DNA of 64,000 nucleotides. It comes from an uncultured Bacilli bacterium. Its GTDB lineage: Bacteria; Bacillota_I; Bacilli_A; RF39; UBA660. Made by a program: the position numbers and the translations under genes. Under the pieces are notes generated by a model that searched no databases, had not been told where the DNA came from, and saw only the letters and a program-made list of their open reading frames with translations. The stretch is from contig CAKPJX010000005.1 of NCBI GenBank assembly GCA_934163035.1, positions 11,341 to 75,340 on the forward strand, given 5' to 3'. Below are positions 52,422 to 60,359 of this stretch, one piece after another; position 1 is the first letter of the stretch; the number at the start of each line of letters is the position of its first letter.

Positions 52422-53186
52422 ATGAAAAAAATAATATCTTTTGAAAAAAATCTGGATTTTAACTCAATGATAGGGGAAGTAAGTGCTATCTCCCTTGATC
52501 ATACTTTAAAATTCACAAGTGACAACTCCATTGAAGGAGAATTTATTATAAGTGGTAAATATAAGCTGACAGAAGCATCAATATTAGAAGAAGATTTCAA
52601 TTATAACTTACCAGTAGATATTTTATTAAATGAAAAATTAGAACTTGAAACTGCTAAAATAGATATTGATGATTTTTACTATGAAATAGAAAATGATTCA
52701 ACGATTGTTTGCCATATTGATGTAAAAGTAGAAGGAGTAGAAAAAATAGAAGAAGTAAAAGAAGATGAAAAGATAGTAGAAGAAGCCACTATTATAAGTG
52801 AGCCTCAAAAAGAAATCCAAGTAATAAATACAGATGACAGCCCAAGGGAATGTGATGGTGAAAAAGAAGAACAAGAAACATGTGAAGCAAAAATAGATAC
52901 GAAAAGAGATGATAATATGGAAGAAGTTCAAACAGAAGTAGAAACAGAAGAACAAGAAGAAATGAAAAATAATCAGCAAACTGAAGAAGTTGGTTCACTA
53001 TTTTCATCATTTAAAGAAAGTGATGAGACATTTTCATCATATTCAGTATATATAATAAGAGAAAATGAAACTGTTCAGTCTCTTATAGAAAAATATAAAA
53101 CAACTAAAGAAGAACTAGAAAACTACAATGACTTATCAAATATAACAATAGGCTCAAAAATAATAATACCAACAGCCAATGAATAA
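52422..53186 (+). CDS. SpoVID-like spore coat morphogenetic protein with LysM domain
   Basis: The 254 residues begin with a strand-rich domain (KKIISFEKNLDFNSMIGEVSAISLDH ... EGEFIISGKYKLTEAS) of the SpoVID N-terminal type. A highly acidic Glu/Lys linker (about 110-190) follows, then a C-terminal LysM domain (VYIIRENETVQSLIEKYKTT ... ITIGSKIIIPTA). In Bacillus, SpoVID drives spore encasement by coat proteins. It is much shorter than SpoVID of B. subtilis, mainly in the linker. The next gene is YsxE-like, as in B. subtilis. AGTTAGGAGG precedes the ATG. Confidence 0.8.
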   Translation: MKKIISFEKNLDFNSMIGEVSAISLDHTLKFTSDNSIEGEFIISGKYKLTEASILEEDFNYNLPVDILLNEKLELETAKIDIDDFYYEIENDSTIVCHIDVKVEGVEKIEEVKEDEKIVEEATIISEPQKEIQVINTDDSPRECDGEKEEQETCEAKIDTKRDDNMEEVQTEVETEEQEEMKNNQQTEEVGSLFSSFKESDETFSSYSVYIIRENETVQSLIEKYKTTKEELENYNDLSNITIGSKIIIPTANE

Positions 53187-54072
53187 TGTAGAATTACAAA
53201 AATGTCCCATATCATACAAAAGAAACACTAAGATAGTAAATGATGGAAATACAAAATATGTCATAAAAGTTAAAAAAAGTAACACTGAAAAAATCTATGA
53301 CTATCTATCAGGCCGTAAATTCAACAATTTTCTAGCATCAATTGATAATAATAGAAGCTATGAAGTGTATCCATATATTGCTGAAAAAGAAATAACTAAA
53401 GAAGACAAGGCTATTGATTTAGTTTATACTTTGAGCTTGCTTCATACCAAAACAACAACTTATCAAAATGTGGATTTAGATAAGGTCAAAGAAATATATG
53501 AAGAAAATCAAAGTAAATTAAATTATTTAAATTCATACTATCATGATCTTCAAGACTACATAGAATCAAAACAATATATGGCACCAGGTGAGTATCTTCT
53601 AATTAGAAATATCAGTAGAATATATATGCTTTTAACATTCTCAAAGTATATGCTAGAAAAATGGTACAACGAAAAGCAAAAATTAAAAAAAGAACGCAAT
53701 GTCTTTCTACATAATAATATTACGCTAGATCATTTCTTAGAAAATGAAAATGCTTATTTTATAAATTGGTCCAAGTCCCATAGAGGTATCGTTGTATATG
53801 ACTTTCTAAACTTTTATCAAAATGAGTATAAAAGTTTAGAAATGTCATCATTATTTGAGATCTATCAAAGTAAATATAAATATACTCAAGATGAATATTA
53901 TCTATTTTTATCACTATTATCTATACCACCAAAAATTGAATTTACTAACTCGAATTATATAAACACTCTAAATGTTAATAATTTAATGAATTATGTTGAA
54001 GGTGTAGAAAAGTTTACCTCAAAAGAAAATGAAAAATATCAAAAAGCACATCAAGAAGAACTCAATAAGTAA
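53179..54072 (+). CDS. YsxE/CotS-like spore coat protein (kinase-like fold)
   Basis: The 297 residues resemble the CotS/YsxE family of aminoglycoside-phosphotransferase-like coat proteins. KYVIKVKKSN is the ATP-lobe strand, LHTKTTTYQNVDLDKVKEIYEEN is typical, and the catalytic-loop region reads RNVFLHNNITLDHFLENENA, followed by FINWSKSHRGIVVYDFLNFY. In the loop, HNN replaces the usual HxD, so kinase activity is doubtful. The start overlaps the spoVID-like stop by eight bases with no good ribosome site, implying coupling. Confidence 0.75.
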   Translation: MNNVELQKCPISYKRNTKIVNDGNTKYVIKVKKSNTEKIYDYLSGRKFNNFLASIDNNRSYEVYPYIAEKEITKEDKAIDLVYTLSLLHTKTTTYQNVDLDKVKEIYEENQSKLNYLNSYYHDLQDYIESKQYMAPGEYLLIRNISRIYMLLTFSKYMLEKWYNEKQKLKKERNVFLHNNITLDHFLENENAYFINWSKSHRGIVVYDFLNFYQNEYKSLEMSSLFEIYQSKYKYTQDEYYLFLSLLSIPPKIEFTNSNYINTLNVNNLMNYVEGVEKFTSKENEKYQKAHQEELNK

Positions 54073-54231
54073 AATAATAACATTTAATCTTGTTGTAATG
54101 AAAAGTAATAATAGCAATTGATAGAAAAAGACAATAAATATCACAACAACTCCAACTAAGTAGAAGAGACTACTTCTTCTTTTTTGCTTGCAAGCATTAC
54201 ACCTACAAAAAAATGGATGTTTAATATGCAT
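54019..54231 (-). CDS. Small membrane protein with N-terminal Cys cluster, hypothetical
   Basis: The 70 residues start MHIKHPFFCRCNACKQKRRS, with three Cys in a CxCxxC arrangement that could bind metal. Two hydrophobic segments follow (FYLVGVVVIFIVFFYQLLLL and VIILLIEFFLMCFLIFFIFF). ATAGGTGATTATA gives a good ribosome site for the ATG at 54231. Its 3' end overlaps the end of the YsxE-like gene on the opposite strand by about 54 bases. The family is unknown. The ribosome site and codon pattern favour a real gene. Confidence 0.5.
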   Translation of the reverse strand: MHIKHPFFCRCNACKQKRRSSLFYLVGVVVIFIVFFYQLLLLLFITTRLNVIILLIEFFLMCFLIFFIFF

Positions 54232-54288
54232 TATAATCACCTATAATAATTTATGATAAGACTACAAAAATGTGCTAAAGCCCTCATA

Positions 54289-54317
54289 TTGACACTAACT
54301 TTTATATAATATATAAT
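54289..54317 (+). promoter_or_regulatory. Consensus sigma-A promoter for rubrerythrin
   Basis: TTGACA (54289-54294), 17 bases, TATAAT (54312-54317), a full match to consensus, 35 bases before the ATG. A clear PerR operator could not be made out. Confidence 0.88.
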
Positions 54318-54351
54318 AAAACTATCAATATTAGAGGAAAAGAGGTATACA

Positions 54352-54894
54352 ATGAAATTAGAAGGAAGTAAAACAGAAAAGAATTTATTGACTGCTTTCG
54401 CTGGTGAAAGTCAAGCTAGAAATAAATATACATATTATGCAAGCAAAGCAAAAAAAGATGGCTATGAACAATTAGCTGCTATATTTGAAGAGACTGCAAA
54501 TAATGAAAAAGAACATGCAAAATTATGGTTTAAAGAATTACATGGTGGAAACATTCCAACAACAGAAGAAAATCTAAAAGATGCTGCAGCAGGCGAAAAC
54601 TATGAATGGACAGAAATGTATAAAGAATTCGCTAAAACTGCCAAAGAAGAAGGCTTCGATCACTTAGCTTATCTATTTGAAAAAGTAGGCGAAATAGAAA
54701 AAGAACATGAAGAAAGATATTTAAGGTTACTAAAGAATATTGAAGATGATAGAGTTTTCAAAAAAGATGGTAATAAAATTTGGATATGTCGTAACTGTGG
54801 ATATGTTTATGAAGGTACAGAAGCTTTAGAGGTTTGTCCAGTATGTGCTCATCCACAAAGTTTTATGGAAATAAAAGCTGATAACTATATGTAA
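54352..54894 (+). CDS. rbr: Rubrerythrin
   Basis: The 180 residues comprise a ferritin-like four-helix domain with diiron ligands (LTAFAGESQARNKYTYYA, EETANNEKEHAKLWF, FEKVGEIEKEHEERY) and a C-terminal rubredoxin-like domain with two Cys pairs (WICRNCGYVYEG, EVCPVCAHP). Rubrerythrin reduces hydrogen peroxide in anaerobes using electrons from rubredoxin. This implies an anaerobic or microaerophilic lifestyle. It is a single-gene unit with a consensus promoter and a bidirectional terminator, so it is probably highly expressed. Confidence 0.96.
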   Translation: MKLEGSKTEKNLLTAFAGESQARNKYTYYASKAKKDGYEQLAAIFEETANNEKEHAKLWFKELHGGNIPTTEENLKDAAAGENYEWTEMYKEFAKTAKEEGFDHLAYLFEKVGEIEKEHEERYLRLLKNIEDDRVFKKDGNKIWICRNCGYVYEGTEALEVCPVCAHPQSFMEIKADNYM

Positions 54895-54898
54895 TTAT

Positions 54899-54929
54899 AA
54901 AGCTATGATCACTAGATTATAGCTTTTTT
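54899..54929. terminator. Terminator between rbr and the convergent gene
   Basis: AAAGCTAT (54899-54906) pairs with ATAGCTTT (54919-54926), followed by TTT to 54929. It can serve both directions, though it is stronger for rbr. Confidence 0.75.
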
Positions 54930-55305
54930 AATTAAAAGCAATTTCTGTCTCAAGATTAATATCTGAAATAGCAATATATAAAAATATAGCTCCAGCAATC
55001 AAAATCAAAGTTGAAGCTAAAAGATTCAAATCATCATAAAAAGCTTTACTACAACTAGTATTAATATCTCTTTCCATAACAGTTTTATAATTATCATAAA
55101 AAAAATAAAGATAAACCAAAAGTGCAATAGAAAAAATAATTATATTAAGACATCTATATTTTTCTTTAGCTCTAAGATCATCATACTTAAAATATTTTTC
55201 TTCCTCATAATTAGCATAAAATGATAAACCAATTAATATTAAATATAAGATCCAAACATAGTTTTCAATTTGAATAGTTTTAAGTATTTTATCTTTTTGA
55301 TTCAT
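54928..55305 (-). CDS. Hypothetical membrane protein, paralogue of 55638-56003
   Basis: The 125 residues have four hydrophobic stretches: YVWILYLILIGLSFYANY, IIIFSIALLVYLYFFYD, ASTLILIAGAIFLYIAI and a weaker one. A charged loop lies in between. The start IQIENYVWILYL matches LRFENYIWIVYL in the second minus-strand gene, so they are paralogues. Both lack a recognisable ribosome site and share GAATATATTT just before the ATG. I do not recognise the family. No enzyme motif is visible. Confidence 0.65.
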   Translation of the reverse strand: MNQKDKILKTIQIENYVWILYLILIGLSFYANYEEEKYFKYDDLRAKEKYRCLNIIIFSIALLVYLYFFYDNYKTVMERDINTSCSKAFYDDLNLLASTLILIAGAIFLYIAISDINLETEIAFN

Positions 55306-55355
55306 ACTAAAATATATTCTAAAAACACTAATAATATAATTTTATAGGTGATTAA

Positions 55356-55655
55356 ATGAATCTTATTCCCAACATTCCTCCTAAATTATTTTCTCTAAGT
55401 GCAGTAGCAGTAGGCTATTTATTAATAGATGATTTAACGGCTAATGAACAAAATGCCCTAGGAAACTGGTTAATGCTAACAGCTCAAGTATTATCAACCA
55501 ATGCCTTTTATAAACAAGTTCAAACAGAAAGAGGTCTTGATACAAAAACAAATCAATATGATTTTTCAAAGGAAAAAGAAATAGAAATGCTAAAGAAAAT
55601 GATTAATGCTTTAAATAAAGAAATTGAAAATTTGAAATCAAATATTGGAAACTGA
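55356..55655 (+). CDS. Hypothetical protein with a hydrophobic N-terminal half and C-terminal coil
   Basis: The 99 residues start NLIPNIPPKLFSLSAVAVGY, then LLIDDLTANEQNALGNWLML, and end in a helical Lys/Glu segment (EIEMLKKMINALNKEIENLK) likely to form a coiled coil. I do not know its function. It lies between two paralogous minus-strand membrane genes and overlaps the end of the second by 18 bases. TTATAGGTGATTAA is a good ribosome site. Confidence 0.72.
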   Translation: MNLIPNIPPKLFSLSAVAVGYLLIDDLTANEQNALGNWLMLTAQVLSTNAFYKQVQTERGLDTKTNQYDFSKEKEIEMLKKMINALNKEIENLKSNIGN

Positions 55656-56003
55656 CTCTTCAACAGAAGGCATTTTTATTATAAAATATAGAAAACAAAA
55701 AGTTCCAACAAATACAAAAATACTACCTAAAAATCTTATTTCATAGGTTTTTTTATTTTTTATATTACTATTAACATAATCATTATAATTTCTATTTAAA
55801 AAGTATATATATATAACTAATGTAACAATTAATGATATTAAAAAAATTATTTTTGCTAATTTATCATACCTTTCTTCATGTTCTTCTATTGATTTTACAA
55901 TTAATTCATCAGCCCAAATATTACCTAAGGCAATAACTAAGTAAACAATCCATATATAATTTTCAAAACGTAATCTTTTAATTACTGCTTCAGACTTATT
56001 CAT
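55638..56003 (-). CDS. Hypothetical membrane protein, paralogue of 54928-55305
   Basis: The 121 residues have the same four-segment layout as the other minus-strand gene (FENYIWIVYLVIALGNIW, IIFLISLIVTLVIYIYFL, FLGSIFVFVGTFCFLYFI), with a charged middle loop. The leader upstream of the ATG contains GAATATATTT and an ATTATTAG block, as in its paralogue, and no Shine-Dalgarno. It is divergent from the U32 gene. It converges on the 99-residue protein gene, whose end it overlaps by 18 bases. Confidence 0.65.
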   Translation of the reverse strand: MNKSEAVIKRLRFENYIWIVYLVIALGNIWADELIVKSIEEHEERYDKLAKIIFLISLIVTLVIYIYFLNRNYNDYVNSNIKNKKTYEIRFLGSIFVFVGTFCFLYFIIKMPSVEESVSNI

Positions 56004-56032
56004 AATTAAATATATTCATAAGCTAATAATTA

Positions 56033-56061
56033 TTGACAAAATAGAATACAACATATAAAAT
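56033..56061 (+). promoter_or_regulatory. Strong sigma-A promoter for the U32 gene
   Basis: TTGACA (56033-56038), 17 bases, TAAAAT (56056-56061). The predicted transcript start near 56068 makes an ATG at 56076 nearly leaderless and supports the ATG at 56094. Confidence 0.8.
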
Positions 56062-56093
56062 ACATATGATTTAAGATGAAAAGAGATGAAAAA

Positions 56094-58274
56094 ATGTCTA
56101 AAGAACTACTAATACCAGCAGGGGACTTTGCTAGCCTAAAACAAGCCATATTTAATGGAGCAGATGCCATCTATATAGGTGGAAAAAATTTTGGTGCTAG
56201 AAAATTTGCCAGTAATTTTACCAATGAAGAAATAATTGAAGCTATAAAATTATGCCATCTGTATGATGTAAAATTATATGTAACTATGAACACACTAGTT
56301 AAAGATAGTGAAGTACAAGCGTTTTTAGAACAGGTAGAATTTTTATATAGAAACGGAATAGACGCTATAATAGTTCAAGACTTTGGCATGATGTGTTTAA
56401 TCCTAGAAAAGTATCCAAACCTAGAAGTACATACATCAACCCAGGCCAATACCTCATCAATTGCAACAGCTAAATTTTATCAAGATTTGGGTGTAAAAAG
56501 AGTAGTCCTATCAAGAGAATTATCAATAGATGATATAAACAAGATGGATTTAAAAATAGAAAAAGAATCCTTTATTCATGGCGCACTATGTATAAGCTAT
56601 TCCGGTTGTTGTCTAATGAGTAGCATGCTTGGAAAAAGAAGTGGCAATAGAGGAGAATGTGCTGGTATCTGCCGTCTTCCATATAGCCTAAAATATAAGG
56701 ATAAAATCATCTCTAAGAATAAATATCTACTGAGTACTAAAGAATTAAACACCTCAAGCAAAATAGATTCACTAATGAAAAGTAGTATTTATAGTTTTAA
56801 AGTAGAAGGAAGAATGAAAAGTCCAGAATACGTTGGATTCATTACAAGATTTTATAGAAATTTGATGGACAATAAAAATGATTTTGATATAGAAAAAGAA
56901 ACCGATAAACTAAAAGCAATATTTAATCGTCAATTTACAGTTGGTCATCTTTTTAATGAAGAAGAATCTAATTTAATTAATCCTAAATCACCCAATCATA
57001 TAGGTTTAAAAATAGGAAAAGTAATAGATGTAAATCCTAAAAAGATAACCATAAAACTTGATGATGGAAAAGTTTTAAATCAACAAGATGGAATACGTTT
57101 TCTAAACAGTAATAAAGGTTTTATAGTAAACTATCTATATGATAATAAAAACAACTTAATTAAAAGTTCAAATAATATCTGTATAGTTGATAATAAAATA
57201 GGTCTAGATAAGAATGACATAGTATCAAAAACAATAGATTATTATCTTCAACAAGAATTAAGAAACCTACCAAATAAAAAAATGCCAATTAGTATAACTG
57301 TAAAAGCCTTCATTGATAAACCTATAGAAATAACAATGAGTGATGGTAAAAACACTGTAGAGGATAAAAGTGTACTAGTAAATAAAGCAATAAATAGTCC
57401 TATATCTAAAGAAAAAATATCAGAACAAGTAACTAAGCTTGGTAATACACCATTTATTTGTCAGAATATTAAAATTGAAATGGATAAAAATATATTTATT
57501 TCTATAAAAGATATAAATAATGCTAGAAGAAGCCTAGTAGAAAAACTTATTCATGAAAAAACATTGGTCAAGAATAAAATTATTATAAATGAAGTGAAAT
57601 TTACTAAAGAAGACACAGTTTCAACTAATAAAATAACTGCTAGCGTAATGACTGAGGAACAATTAATAGCCTGTTTAAAAATGAATGTTGCAAGAATTTA
57701 TGTTAAAGATCAAATCTTATTTGAAAAGTATAAAGATAATAAATCAGTATATTATGAATTACCAAGATGTGAATTTGAAATAGAAAAAAGTCTAAAGTCT
57801 AGAAACCTAGTATCTGACTACTTTGACTTTAAGAATGAGAAACATTTGATTGGCTCATATGGCTTAAATGTTTTTAATATTTACACTGCATATTATTTAA
57901 ATAAGTATGGACTAAAAACAATAACTATTTCCCCAGAACTTAATGAAGAAGAAGTAATATCATTCATAAAAAATTATTATGAAAAATTTAAAACATATCC
58001 AGATATAGAGTATCTAGTATATGGAAAAGTGGAAAATATGATAATAAAGAAAAATATTCTTTCACTAAAAGAAAATGATTATAATTATGCATTAATAGAT
58101 AATAAGAATAGAGAATTTTCTACTTACTACACTAGTGGAAAAACTCATATTTTAAATTACACCTCATTAAAAAATAATCCCAATTCATACATTAGAAAGC
58201 ATTGTAATTTAAGACTTGATTTTTTTGATGAGTCTAAGGAAAGTGTAGAAGAGTCTGTCAAAAGTTATCAATAG
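56094..58274 (+). CDS. Peptidase U32 family protein with C-terminal extension (RlhA-like)
   Basis: The 726 residues have an N-terminal U32 domain: KELLIPAGDFASLKQAIFNG, GADAIYIGGKNFGARKFASN, and signature ESFIHGALCISYSGCCLMSS with NRGECAGICRLPY. A long C-terminal part of DUF3656 type (about 380-726) includes a second barrel-like region. In E. coli the related RlhA is needed for 5-hydroxycytidine at position 2501 of 23S rRNA. This or a collagenase-like role is possible. I prefer the ATG at 56094 (MSKELL, behind AAAGAGATG). An in-frame ATG at 56076 remains an alternative. Confidence 0.85.
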   Translation: MSKELLIPAGDFASLKQAIFNGADAIYIGGKNFGARKFASNFTNEEIIEAIKLCHLYDVKLYVTMNTLVKDSEVQAFLEQVEFLYRNGIDAIIVQDFGMMCLILEKYPNLEVHTSTQANTSSIATAKFYQDLGVKRVVLSRELSIDDINKMDLKIEKESFIHGALCISYSGCCLMSSMLGKRSGNRGECAGICRLPYSLKYKDKIISKNKYLLSTKELNTSSKIDSLMKSSIYSFKVEGRMKSPEYVGFITRFYRNLMDNKNDFDIEKETDKLKAIFNRQFTVGHLFNEEESNLINPKSPNHIGLKIGKVIDVNPKKITIKLDDGKVLNQQDGIRFLNSNKGFIVNYLYDNKNNLIKSSNNICIVDNKIGLDKNDIVSKTIDYYLQQELRNLPNKKMPISITVKAFIDKPIEITMSDGKNTVEDKSVLVNKAINSPISKEKISEQVTKLGNTPFICQNIKIEMDKNIFISIKDINNARRSLVEKLIHEKTLVKNKIIINEVKFTKEDTVSTNKITASVMTEEQLIACLKMNVARIYVKDQILFEKYKDNKSVYYELPRCEFEIEKSLKSRNLVSDYFDFKNEKHLIGSYGLNVFNIYTAYYLNKYGLKTITISPELNEEEVISFIKNYYEKFKTYPDIEYLVYGKVENMIIKKNILSLKENDYNYALIDNKNREFSTYYTSGKTHILNYTSLKNNPNSYIRKHCNLRLDFFDESKESVEESVKSYQ

Positions 58275-58338
58275 TTTAATTTTAAGTACTAAAAAATCCA
58301 ATTATATGATAAAATAATTACAGATAGGAAGTGAATAA

Positions 58339-58854
58339 ATGCTTAATACAAAAAAGAATAGAATTCCTCTTAAAAATTATCTAATTTTACTACTAATTTT
58401 TTTAATAACTAGCATATTAGTAATTTATTTATGTAATTGTTATACAGTGTATAGTGAAAGTAAAAAAGAAATTCCTGTAATTAGAAATACCTTATTTGAA
58501 ATAACTGATAAGGAATTGGAACATTACATACTAGAAAATCCAACAACTTTAATTTATATGTGCACAGCAAGTGATGAGTCATGTAGAACTTATGAAGAAG
58601 GCTTAGTAAAATTGGTAAAGAAAATTGACTTAAAGGATAAAATGATCTATCTAAATTTAAGTGATCTAAATCAAGATGAATTTGTTAAAAGTTTCAATGA
58701 AAAATATCCATATAAAATTAAATTAACTGCTAATTATCCTGCAATAGTTGCTTTTACAGATGGAAAAGTAACAAATATTTTACAATCTAAAAATAAAAAA
58801 TTGACTATTAATAAGACAAAACAATTTATAGAAATAACTAATCCAGGAGAGTAA
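58339..58854 (+). CDS. Membrane-anchored thioredoxin-fold-like protein
   Basis: The 171 residues have one N-terminal helix (about 14-34) and a domain with the thioredoxin order. TLIYMCTASDESCRTYEEGL contains two Cys seven positions apart rather than CxxC, MIYLNLSDLNQDEF follows, and YPAIVAFTDGKV carries the cis-Pro. Without CxxC a classical oxidoreductase role is doubtful. Similar proteins occur in Firmicutes as DUF6568-type thioredoxin-like. It has a terminator at its stop and is followed by trmL. GATAGGAAGTG is the ribosome site. Confidence 0.72.
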   Translation: MLNTKKNRIPLKNYLILLLIFLITSILVIYLCNCYTVYSESKKEIPVIRNTLFEITDKELEHYILENPTTLIYMCTASDESCRTYEEGLVKLVKKIDLKDKMIYLNLSDLNQDEFVKSFNEKYPYKIKLTANYPAIVAFTDGKVTNILQSKNKKLTINKTKQFIEITNPGE

Positions 58855-58865
58855 TCTCCTTTTTT
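58845..58865 (+). terminator. Rho-independent terminator after the thioredoxin-like gene
   Basis: AGGAGA, loop GTAA, TCTCCT, then T-run 58861-58865. The stem overlaps the stop codon. Confidence 0.85.
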
Positions 58866-58880
58866 AAATTAGGAGGTAGT

Positions 58881-59390
58881 ATGAATAACGTAGTTTTATT
58901 TGAACCAGAAATACCACAAAATACAGGTAACATAATGAGAACATGTGTTGCAACCAACACCAAACTACATTTGATAAAGCCACTAGGCTTCGTCCTTGAT
59001 GATGCTCATTTAAAAAGAAGTGGCGTTAATTATATTGATAAGCTAGATTATGAAGTCTATGAAAACTTTGATGACTTTAAATCCAAGAATAAAGGAATAT
59101 ATTATTATTTCACTAGATATGGTAGAAAACCACATACAAGTTTTGATTACTCAAATAAGGAAGGTAACAACCTGTATTTTATATTTGGAAAAGAGTCAAC
59201 CGGCATTCCAAAAGATATACTAAAGCAAAGTCTTAATAATTGCATGCGCATACCAATGACAAAAAATGTAAGAGCACTAAATGTTTCAAATAGTGTTGCA
59301 ATAGTAATATATGAGGCCTTGCGTCAACAGAATTATAATGATTTATTAATGGAAGAACCACATAAAGGTGCCGACTATTTAGAAAAGTAG
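58881..59390 (+). CDS. trmL: tRNA (cytidine/uridine-34-2'-O)-methyltransferase TrmL
   Basis: This 169-residue SPOUT methyltransferase has the trefoil-knot motifs: NVVLFEPEIPQNTGNIMRTC, YFIFGKESTGIPKDIL and IPMTKNVRALNVSNSVAIVIYEALR. TrmL 2'-O-methylates the wobble base of certain leucine tRNAs using SAM. Length is full for the family. TTAGGAGGTAGT precedes the ATG. It is followed eight bases later by the TtcA-like gene, so two anticodon-loop modification enzymes share a transcript. Confidence 0.93.
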   Translation: MNNVVLFEPEIPQNTGNIMRTCVATNTKLHLIKPLGFVLDDAHLKRSGVNYIDKLDYEVYENFDDFKSKNKGIYYYFTRYGRKPHTSFDYSNKEGNNLYFIFGKESTGIPKDILKQSLNNCMRIPMTKNVRALNVSNSVAIVIYEALRQQNYNDLLMEEPHKGADYLEK

Positions 59391-59398
59391 GTGATATA

Positions 59399-60223
59399 TT
59401 GACAAAAGAAGACATAGAAAGAAGCATCATAACAAAATTTCGTAAAACAATATGGAGACCATTTACTAAAGCAGTACGTGAATATGAATTAATAGAAGAA
59501 AATGATAAGATAGCAGTTTGTATATCAGGCGGAAAAGACTCTATGCTTCTGGCTAAATGTATGGAAGAACTTCAAAAACATGGCACAAAAAAGTTTGAGC
59601 TTGTATATTTAGTGATGAATCCAGGCTATAATGAGAAAAATAAAGAAAAAATAATTAAAAATGCCAAGACACTTGGAATAGACATAAAAATGGTTGATTC
59701 AGATATCTTTGAAGTAGTAGATAAATACGCTGAAAAATCGCCTTGCTACTTATGTGCCAGAATGAGACGCGGCTTTCTATATGCCAGAGCCAAAGAATTA
59801 GGATGTAATAAGATAGCCCTTGGCCACCATTTTGATGACGTAATTGAAACAATTTTATTATCAATTCTCTATGGTGGAGAGTATAAAAGTATGATGCCAA
59901 AACTAAAAAGTACCAATTTTGAAGGTTTAGAATTAATAAGGCCATTATATCTTGTAAGGGAAAAAAATATTATAGCTTGGACAAAATACAATGATCTAAG
60001 TTTTATCAACTGTGCCTGCAGAGTAACATCAAAAGATAGTACCAAAGATTCTAAAAGGCTTGAGATTAAGAATTTAATAAAGAGCATGGAAGAAAAAAAC
60101 AAAAATGTAGCGTACAATATTTTTAAATCAAGCGAAAATGTAAATATTGACACAGTGATTGCTACAAAAAGAGAAAATAAAAAAGTATCATTTTTAGAAA
60201 ATTATAATGAAAACAAAAATTAA
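59399..60223 (+). CDS. ttcA: TtcA-like tRNA 2-thiolation protein
   Basis: The 274 residues have a PP-loop ATPase domain with CISGGKDSMLLAKCM and the TtcA-type Cys pair KSPCYLCARMRRGF. GCNKIALGHHFDDVIETILL follows, and a later Cys pair lies in NCACRVT. TtcA forms 2-thiocytidine at tRNA position 32 using an Fe-S cluster held by these Cys. The TTG at 59399 follows AGTAGGTGATATA and is accepted as the start. A GAAA-loop terminator ends the transcript. TilS is excluded because its signature and tail are missing. Confidence 0.85.
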   Translation: MTKEDIERSIITKFRKTIWRPFTKAVREYELIEENDKIAVCISGGKDSMLLAKCMEELQKHGTKKFELVYLVMNPGYNEKNKEKIIKNAKTLGIDIKMVDSDIFEVVDKYAEKSPCYLCARMRRGFLYARAKELGCNKIALGHHFDDVIETILLSILYGGEYKSMMPKLKSTNFEGLELIRPLYLVREKNIIAWTKYNDLSFINCACRVTSKDSTKDSKRLEIKNLIKSMEEKNKNVAYNIFKSSENVNIDTVIATKRENKKVSFLENYNENKN

Positions 60224-60240
60224 AGCCGAAAGGTTTTTTT
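60222..60240 (+). terminator. GAAA-tetraloop terminator after ttcA
   Basis: AAAGCC, loop GAAA, GGTTTT (one G-T pair), followed by T to 60240. Confidence 0.75.
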
Positions 60241-60324
60241 ATTGCTGTAAAAAGAAAAATTTCCACAACTTTATATAAAATTTTGGTACATGACAAGTAA
60301 ATTAATTTAAAATGAATAAAAAAA

Positions 60325-60354
60325 CTTCCCAACAAGCACTATATTGTTGAGGAG
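60325..60354 (+). promoter_or_regulatory. Leader hairpin that could mask the sigG ribosome binding site
   Basis: 60325-60334 (CTTCCCAACA) can pair with 60345-60354 (TGTTGAGGAG), with one mismatch and one G-T pair. The right arm is the Shine-Dalgarno sequence itself, five bases before the ATG at 60360. Reduced sigG translation through mRNA structure is known in B. subtilis. Confidence 0.6.
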
Positions 60355-60359
60355 GAAAT

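Noticed and set aside
54231..54300. PerR operator upstream of rubrerythrin
   Set aside because: AT-rich partial palindromes such as CTATAATAATTTATG match too few positions of the PerR box.
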